Position numbers and translations under genes: made by a program. A stretch of DNA of 8,865 nt from Pseudomonadota bacterium (lineage in GTDB: Bacteria > Pseudomonadota > Gammaproteobacteria > Xanthomonadales > Xanthomonadaceae): the NCBI GenBank assembly GCA_019348095.1, contig JAHWKC010000081.1:1-8865 (forward strand), read 5' to 3'. Each line of letters starts with the position of its first letter. Positions within the stretch are counted from its first letter, which is position 1. Positions 1 to 6,125 of the stretch are shown piece after piece. The notes beneath the pieces were generated by a model, which was not told the origin of the DNA, made no database searches, and saw only the letters and a list, made by a program, of their open reading frames with translations.

Positions 1-130
1 GCTTCGGGCCGCGCATGAAGCCGGCCTCGCCCACCGAGAACGGCGGGAAGTTGTAGTGGTGGAAGTAGCGCTTGGTCGTCTCGAGGCCGAGCGTGTCCAG
101 GCGCATCTCCTCGCGGGAGGTGCCCAGCGC
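1..130 (-). CDS. pnp: Polynucleotide phosphorylase, internal fragment (runs off the left edge)
   Basis: The minus strand encodes about 43 residues that read as the second RNase PH-like domain of polynucleotide phosphorylase, the 3'-to-5' exoribonuclease of RNA decay. The diagnostic stretches are LGTSREEMRLDTLGLETTKR and YNFPPFSVGEAGFMRGPK; the YNFPPxSVGE block is highly conserved in this family. The GLETTKRYFHHYNFPPF and GFMRGPK versions resemble actinobacterial enzymes more than proteobacterial ones, which is inference from memory. The fragment has no start of its own and is open at base 1. It continues in the same frame from the membrane protein encoded at 131-580. In a genuine pnp gene a full first RNase PH domain and helical linker should precede this block, and they are absent. 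The join therefore looks artificial. Recognition of the family is strong; the exact left boundary is uncertain by about 15 bases. Confidence 0.82.
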
Positions 131-580
131 GGCGACCGAGATCGTCACCGCCTTGCCCCGGCTGACCAGCAGGAAGTTGCCGAGCAGCACCGGGTAGATC
201 CACAGCGCGCCGGCCAGACCGAGCAGCGAGGCCACGGTGACGCAGCCCATTGCGCACGCGAGCGACAGCATCAGGCACGCGCGGTCGAGCCGGCCGCTGC
301 GCCAGGCGTAGCAGGCGATCAGGCAAATCCCGAGCACGATGAGCAGATCGAGGGTGCCGGCCAACGGCTGACCATTGGCGAAGCGGTAGATCGCGAACGG
401 AGTGATGCCGATCACCGCGGTCGCGCCGAACAGCGTCAGCAGCGCCAGACGGAATTCGGTACGCAGCCGGTGCATCAGCACCCGGGCGGCTCCCGTTCGG
501 CGGTGGAGCTGCGGCCGCCTTTGTCGGGGCTGGGGACGGATGGACTCATGTCGACGCTTGGACTCATGTTGACGCTCCAT
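131..580 (-). CDS. Membrane sensor N-terminus, probably of a GGDEF protein (truncated at its 3' end)
   Basis: From ATG at 580 the minus strand encodes about 150 residues. A basic cytoplasmic leader of about 35 residues is followed by hydrophobic helices: around LALLTLFGATAVIGVTPFAI, then LDLLIVLGICLIACYAW, then one or two more ending in LWIYPVLLGNFLLVSRGKAV. This pattern resembles the multi-helix N-terminal sensor of xanthomonad diguanylate cyclases, but no GGDEF domain is present, because the frame passes into the polynucleotide phosphorylase fragment near 119-133. The family call is therefore tentative; 'truncated polytopic membrane protein' is safe. The start is ambiguous. ATG at 580 includes an 18-base tandem duplication in the leader, while ATG at 475 (MHRLRTEF) begins just before the first helix and may be the true start. 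No convincing ribosome binding site precedes the 580 start. It is divergent from the amidase gene at 644. Confidence 0.55.
541..576. repeat. 18-base tandem duplication
   Basis: Two adjacent copies of TGGACTCATGTYGACGCT lie at 541-558 and 559-576 and differ at one position (C or T). The unit is six codons long, so if translation of the minus-strand membrane protein starts at 580 it gives a repeated six-residue basic/acidic segment (QHESKR then RHESIR). If translation starts at 475, the repeat lies in the leader instead. Recent slippage or duplication is the likely origin. Confidence 0.85.
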
Positions 581-643
581 GCAAGCGCTGTGCCGCGGGT
601 GCGCTAAGGTGATCCGACCCGGGCGGCAGAGGACTGCAAGCAG

Positions 644-1456
644 TTGAACACACGCCATGCATTGGCGCGAGCCGCGCGCCGAGCGCTCGCCGCGGGGCTG
701 CTGGCTGCCTTGGCCGGCTGCGCCAGTGCGCCACCGCGCAACCCGATCGCACAGTGGCGCGGCTCGCCCAATCACAACGCGCGCCAGCCGCGCCTGATCG
801 TGCTGCACCACACCCAGATGGATAGCGCCGAAGCGGCGCTGCTGACCCTGCAGACGCGCAACCGGCAGGGCCGGGTCAGCGCGCACTACCTGATCGGTGC
901 CGATGGCCGGCGCTACCAGCTGGTGTCCGAGGCCCACCGCGCCTGGCATGCCGGCGCCGGCCGGTGGGCGGGGATGGGCGACATCAATTCCGCCTCGATC
1001 GGTATCGAGCTCGACAACGACGGCGCGTCATCCTTCACCGAGCCGCAGATCCGCAGTCTGTTGCGCCTGCTGGAGGACATCACCACGCGACTCGGCATCG
1101 CGCCTCACCTGGTCCTGGCCCACGGCGACATCGCGCCCACGCGCAAGCAGGACCCCAGCGTGTATTTCCCCTGGCGACGGCTGGCCGAGGCCGGCTTCGG
1201 ACTCTGGCCGCGCGAGCTGCGCTACGCGCCGCCGCCGGGGTTTGACCCGTGGGCGGCGCTGCGCCTGATCGGGTACGACCTGCGCGATCCTGCGGCGGCG
1301 TTGCGCGCGTTTCACCGGCGCTTCCGGGGCAGCGAATCGGACCGCTGGCTGCCGGGCGACGCCGCGATCCTGTATGACCTGCAGCGCCAGTTGATGGCGA
1401 TGCCGGGGCCACAGCCGGACCAGCCTGCAGAGCCCCTGGAGAGCCCGATTCGCTAA
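644..1456 (+). CDS. amiD: N-acetylmuramoyl-L-alanine amidase, AmiD-like outer-membrane lipoprotein
   Basis: This 270-residue zinc amidase of the Amidase_2/PGRP fold is expected to cut the bond between N-acetylmuramic acid and L-alanine in peptidoglycan or its turnover fragments. Residues 1-25 form a lipoprotein signal peptide ending in a lipobox, LAGC, with Cys26 as the lipidated residue. Zinc ligands are seen as His55 (LIVLHHT), His160 (VLAHGDI) and Asp170 (KQDPS), with Lys168 and Glu122 (IGIEL) in the usual catalytic positions. The C-terminal region, about residues 190-250, looks like the helical peptidoglycan-binding module of AmiD, and a Pro/Glu-rich tail follows. The length is close to that of E. 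coli AmiD (276 residues). The start is TTG: no ATG or GTG lies in frame between the upstream stop (605-607) and the signal peptide, and a GAGG-like site at 629-632 precedes it. Outer-membrane placement is inferred from AmiD. Confidence 0.88.
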   Translation: MNTRHALARAARRALAAGLLAALAGCASAPPRNPIAQWRGSPNHNARQPRLIVLHHTQMDSAEAALLTLQTRNRQGRVSAHYLIGADGRRYQLVSEAHRAWHAGAGRWAGMGDINSASIGIELDNDGASSFTEPQIRSLLRLLEDITTRLGIAPHLVLAHGDIAPTRKQDPSVYFPWRRLAEAGFGLWPRELRYAPPPGFDPWAALRLIGYDLRDPAAALRAFHRRFRGSESDRWLPGDAAILYDLQRQLMAMPGPQPDQPAEPLESPIR

Positions 1457-1571
1457 GCCGGCGCATAGGCCGAATGAAGCTTGCGTTAGGCGGTATCGCG
1501 GTCACCGCCGGTACACGCGCGGGGGCCGACGCTTGGTCCGCACGCGCAATGCGCGGGCGCCCATCCCCCGC

Positions 1572-1576
1572 AGGAG
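1572..1576 (+). promoter_or_regulatory. Ribosome binding site fixing the EF-hand protein start
   Basis: AGGAG lies 7 bases before ATG at 1584. It selects this start over the in-frame GTG at 1533, which would add 17 Arg-rich residues in front of an otherwise normal signal peptide. Confidence 0.75.
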
Positions 1577-1583
1577 AACCACA

Positions 1584-2126
1584 ATGAACGCATGCAACCG
1601 CACCCTGATTGCGCTTGCCCTGACCGCCGTCTGGTCGTCGGCGGCATGGGCATCACCCCCCGCAGCAACGGCTGAGCCCGGTGCGCAGGACCGCACCACC
1701 CAGGAGCTCGACACCGCCGCCGACGCCACCATGCCACCGCCGGTCAACGACGCCGATCCCCGGCCGGTTGACCCGCGTCCGGTCGATCCCGAGGTCGATG
1801 CGATGACGCAGCCGCCGCAGCCGGTCGAAGCGCCCCGCGAGCCGGTGAGCGGCCCGGACCGCACGGTCCAGCGCAGTATGTGGACCGAGCTCGACACCGA
1901 CGGCGATGGACGCATCAGCGCCCAGGAAGCCAGCGTCAATGCGGACTTCAACAGCAACTTCGAGATGAGGGACCGCGACGGTGATGGCTATATCAGCCAG
2001 GCCGAATTCGACGCCGACGCGCAGGTTGACGACGGCTCCCAGGAGGAGCTCGACGACGGCATGATTGACGACGGCATGGAGCTGGAAGAAGAAGACCGCA
2101 TGGAGCTGGAAGAAGACTACGACTGA
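1584..2126 (+). CDS. Secreted acidic protein with two EF-hand calcium-binding loops
   Basis: The 180-residue product begins with a Sec signal peptide (MNACNRTLIALALTAVWSSA, probable cleavage after AWA at residue 23). A low-complexity Pro/Asp-rich linker follows (about 24-95, including PRPVDPRPVDP). Two EF-hand loops come next: DTDGDGRISAQE at 104-115 and DRDGDGYISQAE at 130-141. Both have Asp at loop positions 1, 3 and 5, Gly at 6 and Glu at 12, so both should bind calcium. The last 35 residues are a very acidic tail with few basic residues (DDGMIDDGMELEEE), built from short DNA repeats. No enzyme domain is present, so a calcium-buffering, sensing or protein-binding role in the periplasm or outside the cell is inference. 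A strong ribosome binding site precedes it and a rho-independent terminator follows 25 bases after its stop, so it is probably transcribed alone or with the upstream amidase. Confidence 0.85.
   Translation: MNACNRTLIALALTAVWSSAAWASPPAATAEPGAQDRTTQELDTAADATMPPPVNDADPRPVDPRPVDPEVDAMTQPPQPVEAPREPVSGPDRTVQRSMWTELDTDGDGRISAQEASVNADFNSNFEMRDRDGDGYISQAEFDADAQVDDGSQEELDDGMIDDGMELEEEDRMELEEDYD
2074..2116 (+). repeat. 19-base direct repeat in the acidic tail of the EF-hand gene
   Basis: GCATGGAGCTGGAAGAAGA occurs at 2074-2092 and again at 2098-2116, a 24-base period that keeps the reading frame and encodes a repeated MELEE(E)D block. A related 12-base unit GACGACGGCATG is repeated just before it (2052-2063 and 2067-2078). 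The tail appears to have grown by in-frame duplication. Confidence 0.85.
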
Positions 2127-2151
2127 GCTTCGCCGCAAAACTGTCCGACCC

Positions 2152-2181
2152 GAGGGCGCCGCATGGCGCCCTCACTTTTTT
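2152..2181 (+). terminator. Rho-independent terminator after the EF-hand gene
   Basis: A perfect 9-base-pair stem, GAGGGCGCC (2152-2160) and GGCGCCCTC (2165-2173), closes a GCAT loop and is followed by AC and six T residues (2176-2181). It lies 25 bases after the stop codon and should end transcription before the pdh operon. Confidence 0.92.
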
Positions 2182-2245
2182 CCAGCGCCTGACCAAGGCA
2201 TCGATGACCGCCCGCGCGAGACCGCGCCCGGCCCGGCAGGCGCCG

Positions 2246-2293
2246 GGGCAGGCGTGTCGACCGGGTGCAGGCCGACCTGCACCGCGCCTGCCC
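2246..2293. other. Two-stem inverted repeat in the gap before pdhA
   Basis: An outer stem GGGCAGGCG (2246-2254) pairs perfectly with CGCCTGCCC (2285-2293), and an inner stem GGTGCAGG (2264-2271) pairs with CCTGCACC (2276-2283) around a CCGA loop. The two stems are separated by 9 bases on the left and 1 base on the right. There is no T-run, so it is not a standard terminator. It could be a structured leader, a protein-binding site, or chance in GC-rich DNA. Apart from it, the terminator and an AT-richer patch at 2313-2338, I see nothing else in 2127-2378. Confidence 0.5.
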
Positions 2294-2330
2294 TGCCGCG
2301 CCGCGCAACGGCTGTTTACACTGCTGTGGT

Positions 2331-2336
2331 TATGAT
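2331..2336 (+). promoter_or_regulatory. Possible -10 element for the pdh operon
   Basis: TATGAT lies in the only AT-richer patch (2313-2338) between the terminator and pdhA, about 43 bases before its ATG. A TTTACA at 2315-2320 is only 10 bases upstream, too close to be its -35 partner, and no good -35 is seen at 17 bases. Location is the main support. Confidence 0.25.
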
Positions 2337-2378
2337 CGTCGGTCTCGTTGCCGACCTGCTGCATGAGGACCCCCCGCG

Positions 2379-3452
2379 ATGACCGTCGCCGCAAAGTTCG
2401 AAATCGAATACCTGCAATACCTCGGCCCCGACGGCCAAACCGTCGCCGAACTGCCCGAGGCGTTCCGCGATCCCAAGGCGCTGCTGCCGCTGTTCAAGCA
2501 GATGCTGCTGGTGCGCACCTTCGATACCAAGTCGATCGCGCTGCAGCGCACCGGCAAGCTCGGCACCTACGCCGCGAGCCTCGGCCACGAAGCCACCCAC
2601 GTCGGCATCGGCGCCTCGATGAAGCCCGAGGACGTGTTCGCGCCGAGCTATCGCGAGTACGGCGCGCAGTTCATGCGCGGCGTGCTGCCGCGCGAGGTGT
2701 TGCTGTACTGGGGCGGCGATGAGCGCGGCAACGACTTCTCCGGCCCGAAGCACGACTACTCGTGGAGCGTGCCGATCTCGACCCAGTGCCTGCACGCCGC
2801 CGGCGCCGCGCTGGCGTTCAAGCTGCGCAAGGAGAACCGCATCGCGGTGGCGTGCTGCGGCGATGGCGGCTCGTCCAAGACCGACTTCTACGCCGCGCTC
2901 AATTCGGCCGGCGCGTACACCTCGCCGCTGGTGTTGTGCGTGATCAACAACGGCTGGGCGATCTCGGTGCCGCGCTCGGCCCAGACCGGCGCGCAGACGC
3001 TCGCGCAGAAGGGCATCGCCGGCGGCCTGCACTGCCTGCAGGTCGACGGCAACGACCTGATCGCGGTGCTCGAAGGCATGCGTCGCTGCGTCGAGCGCGC
3101 GCGCAACGGCGAGGGCGGCAGCGTGATCGAGTTCCTGACCTACCGCCTGCACGACCACACCACCGCCGACGATGCACGCCGCTACCGCGACGCTGACGAG
3201 GTGAAGGAGGCCTGGACGCGCGACCCGATCCCGCGCCTGCGCAGCTATCTCACCGCGCAGAAGCTGTGGAGCGAGGACGAGGAAAAGGCCTGGACCGAAG
3301 AGTGCGGCAAACAGATCGACGTGGAGATCAACGCCTACCTGGAGACGCCGGTGCAGCCGGTGGAGGCGATGTTCGACTTCCTCTACGCCGATCCGCCGGC
3401 CGACCTGCTGGAGCAGCGCGCGGCCGCCATCGCGCGGGAGGGACGCGCATGA
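2379..3452 (+). CDS. pdhA: 2-oxo acid (probably pyruvate) dehydrogenase E1 component, alpha subunit
   Basis: This 357-residue thiamin-diphosphate subunit pairs with PdhB to decarboxylate a 2-oxo acid and transfer the acyl group to lipoyl-E2 in the cytoplasm. The thiamin-diphosphate/Mg motif runs from GDG at 161-163 to NN at 190-191. Other family blocks are IALQRTGKLGTYAASLGHEA (about 53-72), PSYREYGAQFMRG (89-101) and the active-site loop TYRLHDHTTADDARRYR. The HTTADD..RYR form resembles the pyruvate-type E1 alpha of Gram-positive bacteria more than animal PDHA, and branched-chain enzymes have a related loop (HSTSDD). Substrate specificity is therefore not settled: it could be pyruvate or branched-chain 2-oxo acids. 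Length is typical. The ATG at 2379 follows GAGG at 2365-2368. The stop overlaps the pdhB start in ATGA, so the two subunits are translationally coupled. A terminator upstream isolates the operon. Confidence 0.9.
   Translation: MTVAAKFEIEYLQYLGPDGQTVAELPEAFRDPKALLPLFKQMLLVRTFDTKSIALQRTGKLGTYAASLGHEATHVGIGASMKPEDVFAPSYREYGAQFMRGVLPREVLLYWGGDERGNDFSGPKHDYSWSVPISTQCLHAAGAALAFKLRKENRIAVACCGDGGSSKTDFYAALNSAGAYTSPLVLCVINNGWAISVPRSAQTGAQTLAQKGIAGGLHCLQVDGNDLIAVLEGMRRCVERARNGEGGSVIEFLTYRLHDHTTADDARRYRDADEVKEAWTRDPIPRLRSYLTAQKLWSEDEEKAWTEECGKQIDVEINAYLETPVQPVEAMFDFLYADPPADLLEQRAAAIAREGRA
3437..3442 (+). promoter_or_regulatory. Ribosome binding site of pdhB
   Basis: GGAGGG lies inside the end of pdhA, 6 bases before ATG at 3449. 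It supports that start over the open frame extending back to 3266, which lies inside pdhA. Confidence 0.8.
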
Positions 3453-4495
3453 ACAAGGCCGCCAAATCAAGCAAGACCAAGGGCGAGGCCAAGGCCACCG
3501 ACGCGGCCAAGGCACCGGCCGCGATCACCCTGATCGAAGCGATCACCCAGGCGCTCGCCTACGAGATGCGCAACGACGAGACCGTCCTGGTGCTCGGCGA
3601 GGACGTCGGCGTCAACGGCGGCGTGTTCCGCGCCACCGCGGGGCTGCAATCGACGTTCGGCCCCGAGCGCGTGCTGGACACGCCGCTGGACGAGACCACC
3701 ATCGCCGGGCTGACCGTCGGCCTGGCCTCGCAGGGCATGAAGCCGGTGGCCGAGTCGCAGTTCGACGGCTTCATGTACCCGATGGTCGACCACATCATCT
3801 GCCACGCCGCGCGTTTCCGTTACCGCACCCGCGGCCGGCTGACCTGCCCGATGGTGCTGCGCGTGCCGTGGGGCGGCGGCATCCGTGCGCCGGAGCACCA
3901 CAGCGAGGCCAACGAGGCGATCTTCACCAACGTGCCGGGCCTGCGCGTGGTGATGCCGTCCTCGCCGGCCCGCGCCTACGGGCTCCTGCTGGCGGCGATC
4001 CGCGACCCCGACCCGGTGATCTTCTTCGAGCCCAAGCGCATCTACCGCCAGTACAAGGAACTGGTGCCCGACGACGGCGAGGCGCTGCCGCTGGATGTCT
4101 GCTACGTGCTGCGCGATGGCAGCGACGTGACCCTGGTGAGCTGGGGTGCGCAGATCAAGGAAGCGCTGGAGGCCGCCGACAAGCTGGCCGAGGGCGGCAT
4201 CAGCGCCGAGGTCATCGACGTGGCGACGCTGCGGCCGCTGGACTTCGCCACGATCGCCGAGTCGGTCAGCAAGACCGGCCGCTGCGTGATCGTGCACGAG
4301 GCGCCCAAGACCGCCGGCTTCGGGGCCGAGATCGCCGCGCGGCTGGCCGAGGAGTCGATGTACGACCTGCTCGCCCCGGTCGAGCGGGTGACCGGCTACG
4401 ACACCCACATCCCGCTGTTCCGGCTGGAAATGAAGTACCTGCCGAGCGTGGAGCGGATCGTGGCCGCGGCGCGACGCGCGGTTGAGGCCAGTTAG
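3449..4495 (+). CDS. pdhB: 2-oxo acid (probably pyruvate) dehydrogenase E1 component, beta subunit
   Basis: This 348-residue subunit completes the alpha2-beta2 E1 enzyme. Recognisable beta-subunit blocks are ITLIEAITQALAYEM (26-40), VLGEDVGVNGGVFRAT (48-63, with Glu51 in the cofactor-site position), the DTPLDE motif at 77-82, the GFMYPMVDHI segment, and the GGGIRAPEHHSEANEA block (142-157) that lies at the active site. The transketolase C-terminal domain fills about residues 205-348. Oddly, the protein begins with about 24 extra residues rich in Lys and Ala (MNKAAKSSKTKGEAKATDAA) before the conserved core. This looks like a flexible tail, and its role is unknown. The start is fixed by a strong ribosome binding site and by the ATGA overlap with pdhA. 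Downstream, 88 bases holding a REPIN separate it from the E2 gene, so E2 is probably co-transcribed but may be expressed at a different level. Confidence 0.92.
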   Translation: MNKAAKSSKTKGEAKATDAAKAPAAITLIEAITQALAYEMRNDETVLVLGEDVGVNGGVFRATAGLQSTFGPERVLDTPLDETTIAGLTVGLASQGMKPVAESQFDGFMYPMVDHIICHAARFRYRTRGRLTCPMVLRVPWGGGIRAPEHHSEANEAIFTNVPGLRVVMPSSPARAYGLLLAAIRDPDPVIFFEPKRIYRQYKELVPDDGEALPLDVCYVLRDGSDVTLVSWGAQIKEALEAADKLAEGGISAEVIDVATLRPLDFATIAESVSKTGRCVIVHEAPKTAGFGAEIAARLAEESMYDLLAPVERVTGYDTHIPLFRLEMKYLPSVERIVAAARRAVEAS

Positions 4496-4516
4496 GTCGG
4501 CTAGGCTTTCTTTCTC

Positions 4517-4572
4517 GTAGAGCCGAGCTTGCTCGGCTTGTGATTTCAGCAGCGGAGCAAGCTCCGCTCTAC
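4517..4572. repeat. REPIN: inverted pair of GTAG-type REP elements between pdhB and pdhC
   Basis: Two 22-base palindromic units face each other: GTAGAGCCGAGCTTGCTCGG plus CT at 4517-4538, and the reversed unit ending GCTCCGCTCTAC at 4551-4572, with 12 bases between. Each unit forms an 8-base-pair hairpin with a TT loop, and a GTAG end marks the outer edge. The units differ at only two positions, and these two bases pair with each other in the stem (C-G versus G-C), so folding is conserved. GTAG-terminated REPs of this kind (SMAG elements) are known from Stenotrophomonas and are thought to be spread by RAYT transposases. Here the element ends 11 bases before the pdhC start codon. Confidence 0.9.
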
Positions 4573-4583
4573 AGAGCAAACCC

Positions 4584-6014
4584 ATGAGCGACAAGAAAAA
4601 GTTCTTCCTGCCCGACCTCGGCGAAGGCCTGCCGGACGCGACCATCGTGGAGTGGTCGGTCAAGGTCGGCGACACGATCCGCCTGGACGATGCGCTGGTC
4701 TCGATGGAAACGGCCAAGGCCGTGGTCGAGGTGCCGTCGCCGTTCTCCGGCAAGGTGCTCAAGCTGGCCGGCGAGGCCGGCGACGTGATCAATACCGGCG
4801 CGATGCTGGCCGAGTTCGAGATCGACCCCTCGCAACCGCAGCGCGCGGCTGGCCAGGACACCGGCCACCACCACGGCGGCGCCCAGGACGAGGACGAGCA
4901 GCCGTCCCAAGGCGTGGGCAGCCGGGACCCGGCGCCGGACGACCGGGTGGTCGCCTCCGACGACGGCGGCGCGATCGAAGACCGGGGCGAACCCGCGGCC
5001 AAGGGCAGCGTGGATGGCGAACGCGCCGACAGCGGCACCGTGGTCGGTGCGATGCAGTCCTCCGATGCGGTGCGCGCCGAACAGGCGTTCGCGATCGGCG
5101 GGATCAAGGCGATGCCGGCGGTGCGTGCACTGGCGCGCAAGCTCAAGGTCGACCTGGCGCAGGTCGAGGCCACCGGTGCCGACGGCGTGGTGACCATGGC
5201 GGACGTGAAGCGCGCGGCGGCCGATGGCTCGGCCGCGATCGGCAACAAGGGCGCCGCGCCGTCGCGATCCGCTCCTCCATCGGCGCAACAGCGTGAGCAG
5301 TCGCGCGAGGCGTCGCGGACGACCCTTTCGGCCGGCGGCAAGCCGATGCGCACCCAGCCGCCCGGAGTCAGCGCCAGCGGCCAGCCCGAGCAACTCAAGG
5401 GCGTGCGCCGCAACATGGCCCGGGTCATGGCCGATGCCCATGCCAAGGTCGTGCCGACCACGCTGAGCGACGATGCCGACATCCACGCCTGGACGCCGGG
5501 CAACGACATCACCGGGCGCCTGGTCCGCGCGATCGTGGCCGCGTGCAAGGCCGTGCCCGCGCTCAACGCCTGGTTCGACGGCGACAAGCTGACCCGGACC
5601 CTGCACCCGCACGTCGATATCGGCATCGCGGTGGACACCGACGACGGGCTGTTCGTGCCGGCGCTGCGCAACGCCGACGTGCTCGATGCGCGCGGCGTGC
5701 GCGAGGCGGTCAACCGCCTGCGCGTGCAGGTGCAGGAGCGCAGCATCCCGGCCTCGGAACTGTCGGGCTACACCATCTCGCTGTCGAACTTCGGGATGTT
5801 CGCCGGTCGCTATGCGACCCCGGTGATCGTGCCGCCGACGGTGGCGATCGTGGCTGCCGGCAAGGGCCGCCACCAGATGACCCCGGTGATGGGCGGGTTC
5901 GAATCGCACAAGGTCATCCCGCTGTCGGTCACCTTCGACCACCGCGCCTGCACCGGCGGCGAGGCCGCGCGGTTCCTCAAGGCGATGCTGGATGATCTGG
6001 CGCAGCCGCAGTAA
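4584..6014 (+). CDS. pdhC: Dihydrolipoamide acyltransferase (E2) of the pyruvate/2-oxo acid dehydrogenase complex
   Basis: This 476-residue E2 core protein accepts the acyl group from E1 on its lipoyl arm and passes it to coenzyme A. A single N-terminal lipoyl domain spans about 4-80, with the lipoylated Lys45 in METAKA. A long acidic, Gly/His-containing linker (about 83-165) follows, then a peripheral subunit-binding domain at about 176-212 (AMPAVRALARKLKVDLAQVE), a second Ser/Ala/Pro linker (about 213-265) and the catalytic domain to the end. The catalytic motif, HxxxDG in most E2 enzymes, reads HRACTG here: His453 is kept but the Asp is replaced by Thr457, followed by GGEAARF. The gene is intact, so I do not call it broken. 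The ribosome binding site is weak (AGAG near 4573-4576) and a REPIN lies just upstream. No E3 gene is in the window. Whether the acyl group is acetyl or branched-chain is not settled. Confidence 0.9.
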   Translation: MSDKKKFFLPDLGEGLPDATIVEWSVKVGDTIRLDDALVSMETAKAVVEVPSPFSGKVLKLAGEAGDVINTGAMLAEFEIDPSQPQRAAGQDTGHHHGGAQDEDEQPSQGVGSRDPAPDDRVVASDDGGAIEDRGEPAAKGSVDGERADSGTVVGAMQSSDAVRAEQAFAIGGIKAMPAVRALARKLKVDLAQVEATGADGVVTMADVKRAAADGSAAIGNKGAAPSRSAPPSAQQREQSREASRTTLSAGGKPMRTQPPGVSASGQPEQLKGVRRNMARVMADAHAKVVPTTLSDDADIHAWTPGNDITGRLVRAIVAACKAVPALNAWFDGDKLTRTLHPHVDIGIAVDTDDGLFVPALRNADVLDARGVREAVNRLRVQVQERSIPASELSGYTISLSNFGMFAGRYATPVIVPPTVAIVAAGKGRHQMTPVMGGFESHKVIPLSVTFDHRACTGGEAARFLKAMLDDLAQPQ

Positions 6015-6017
6015 GGG

Positions 6018-6073
6018 CAGGGAGTAGGGAGTAATAAGTAAGAAATAGGAAGCGAGAAGTAAGTAGTAAGAAG
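6018..6073 (+). other. Purine-rich, C-poor spacer after pdhC
   Basis: About 56 bases directly after the pdhC stop consist almost only of A, G and T, made from variants of GGAGTA and AAGTA. It contrasts sharply with the GC-rich surroundings. It has no reading frame or hairpin that I can see. It is probably a decayed or slippage-derived intergenic repeat. Confidence 0.6.
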
Positions 6074-6125
6074 CCCCGGCAGGTCTGTCGCCTCGGCGGG
6101 GACGCCAATCGACAGGAGCACCGCC

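Noticed and set aside
2..580. A genuine sensor-polynucleotide phosphorylase fusion gene
   Set aside because: The enzyme part starts within a conserved domain and lacks its first half; a similar break at the other end of the window points to chimeric ends.
1533..1583. GTG start giving a longer EF-hand protein
   Set aside because: It adds an Arg-rich stretch before a complete signal peptide, while the ATG at 1584 has AGGAG at ideal spacing.
2315..2336. TTTACA and TATGAT as a -35/-10 pair
   Set aside because: The spacing is 10 bases, far below the usual 16-18; only the -10 is kept, as a weak candidate.
2065..2382. 105-codon plus-strand frame between the EF-hand gene and pdhA
   Set aside because: It overlaps the EF-hand coding region, runs through a terminator hairpin and shows no recognisable protein features.
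3266..3448. Upstream in-frame extension of pdhB
   Set aside because: It lies inside pdhA, encodes Arg/Gly-rich shadow sequence, and the ATG at 3449 has a strong ribosome binding site and an ATGA overlap.
3467..5746. Very long open frame (759 codons) on the minus strand opposite pdhB and pdhC
   Set aside because: It is antisense to two well-recognised genes, has low-complexity Ser/Arg/Ala-rich content without a domain, and is typical of GC-rich codon bias.
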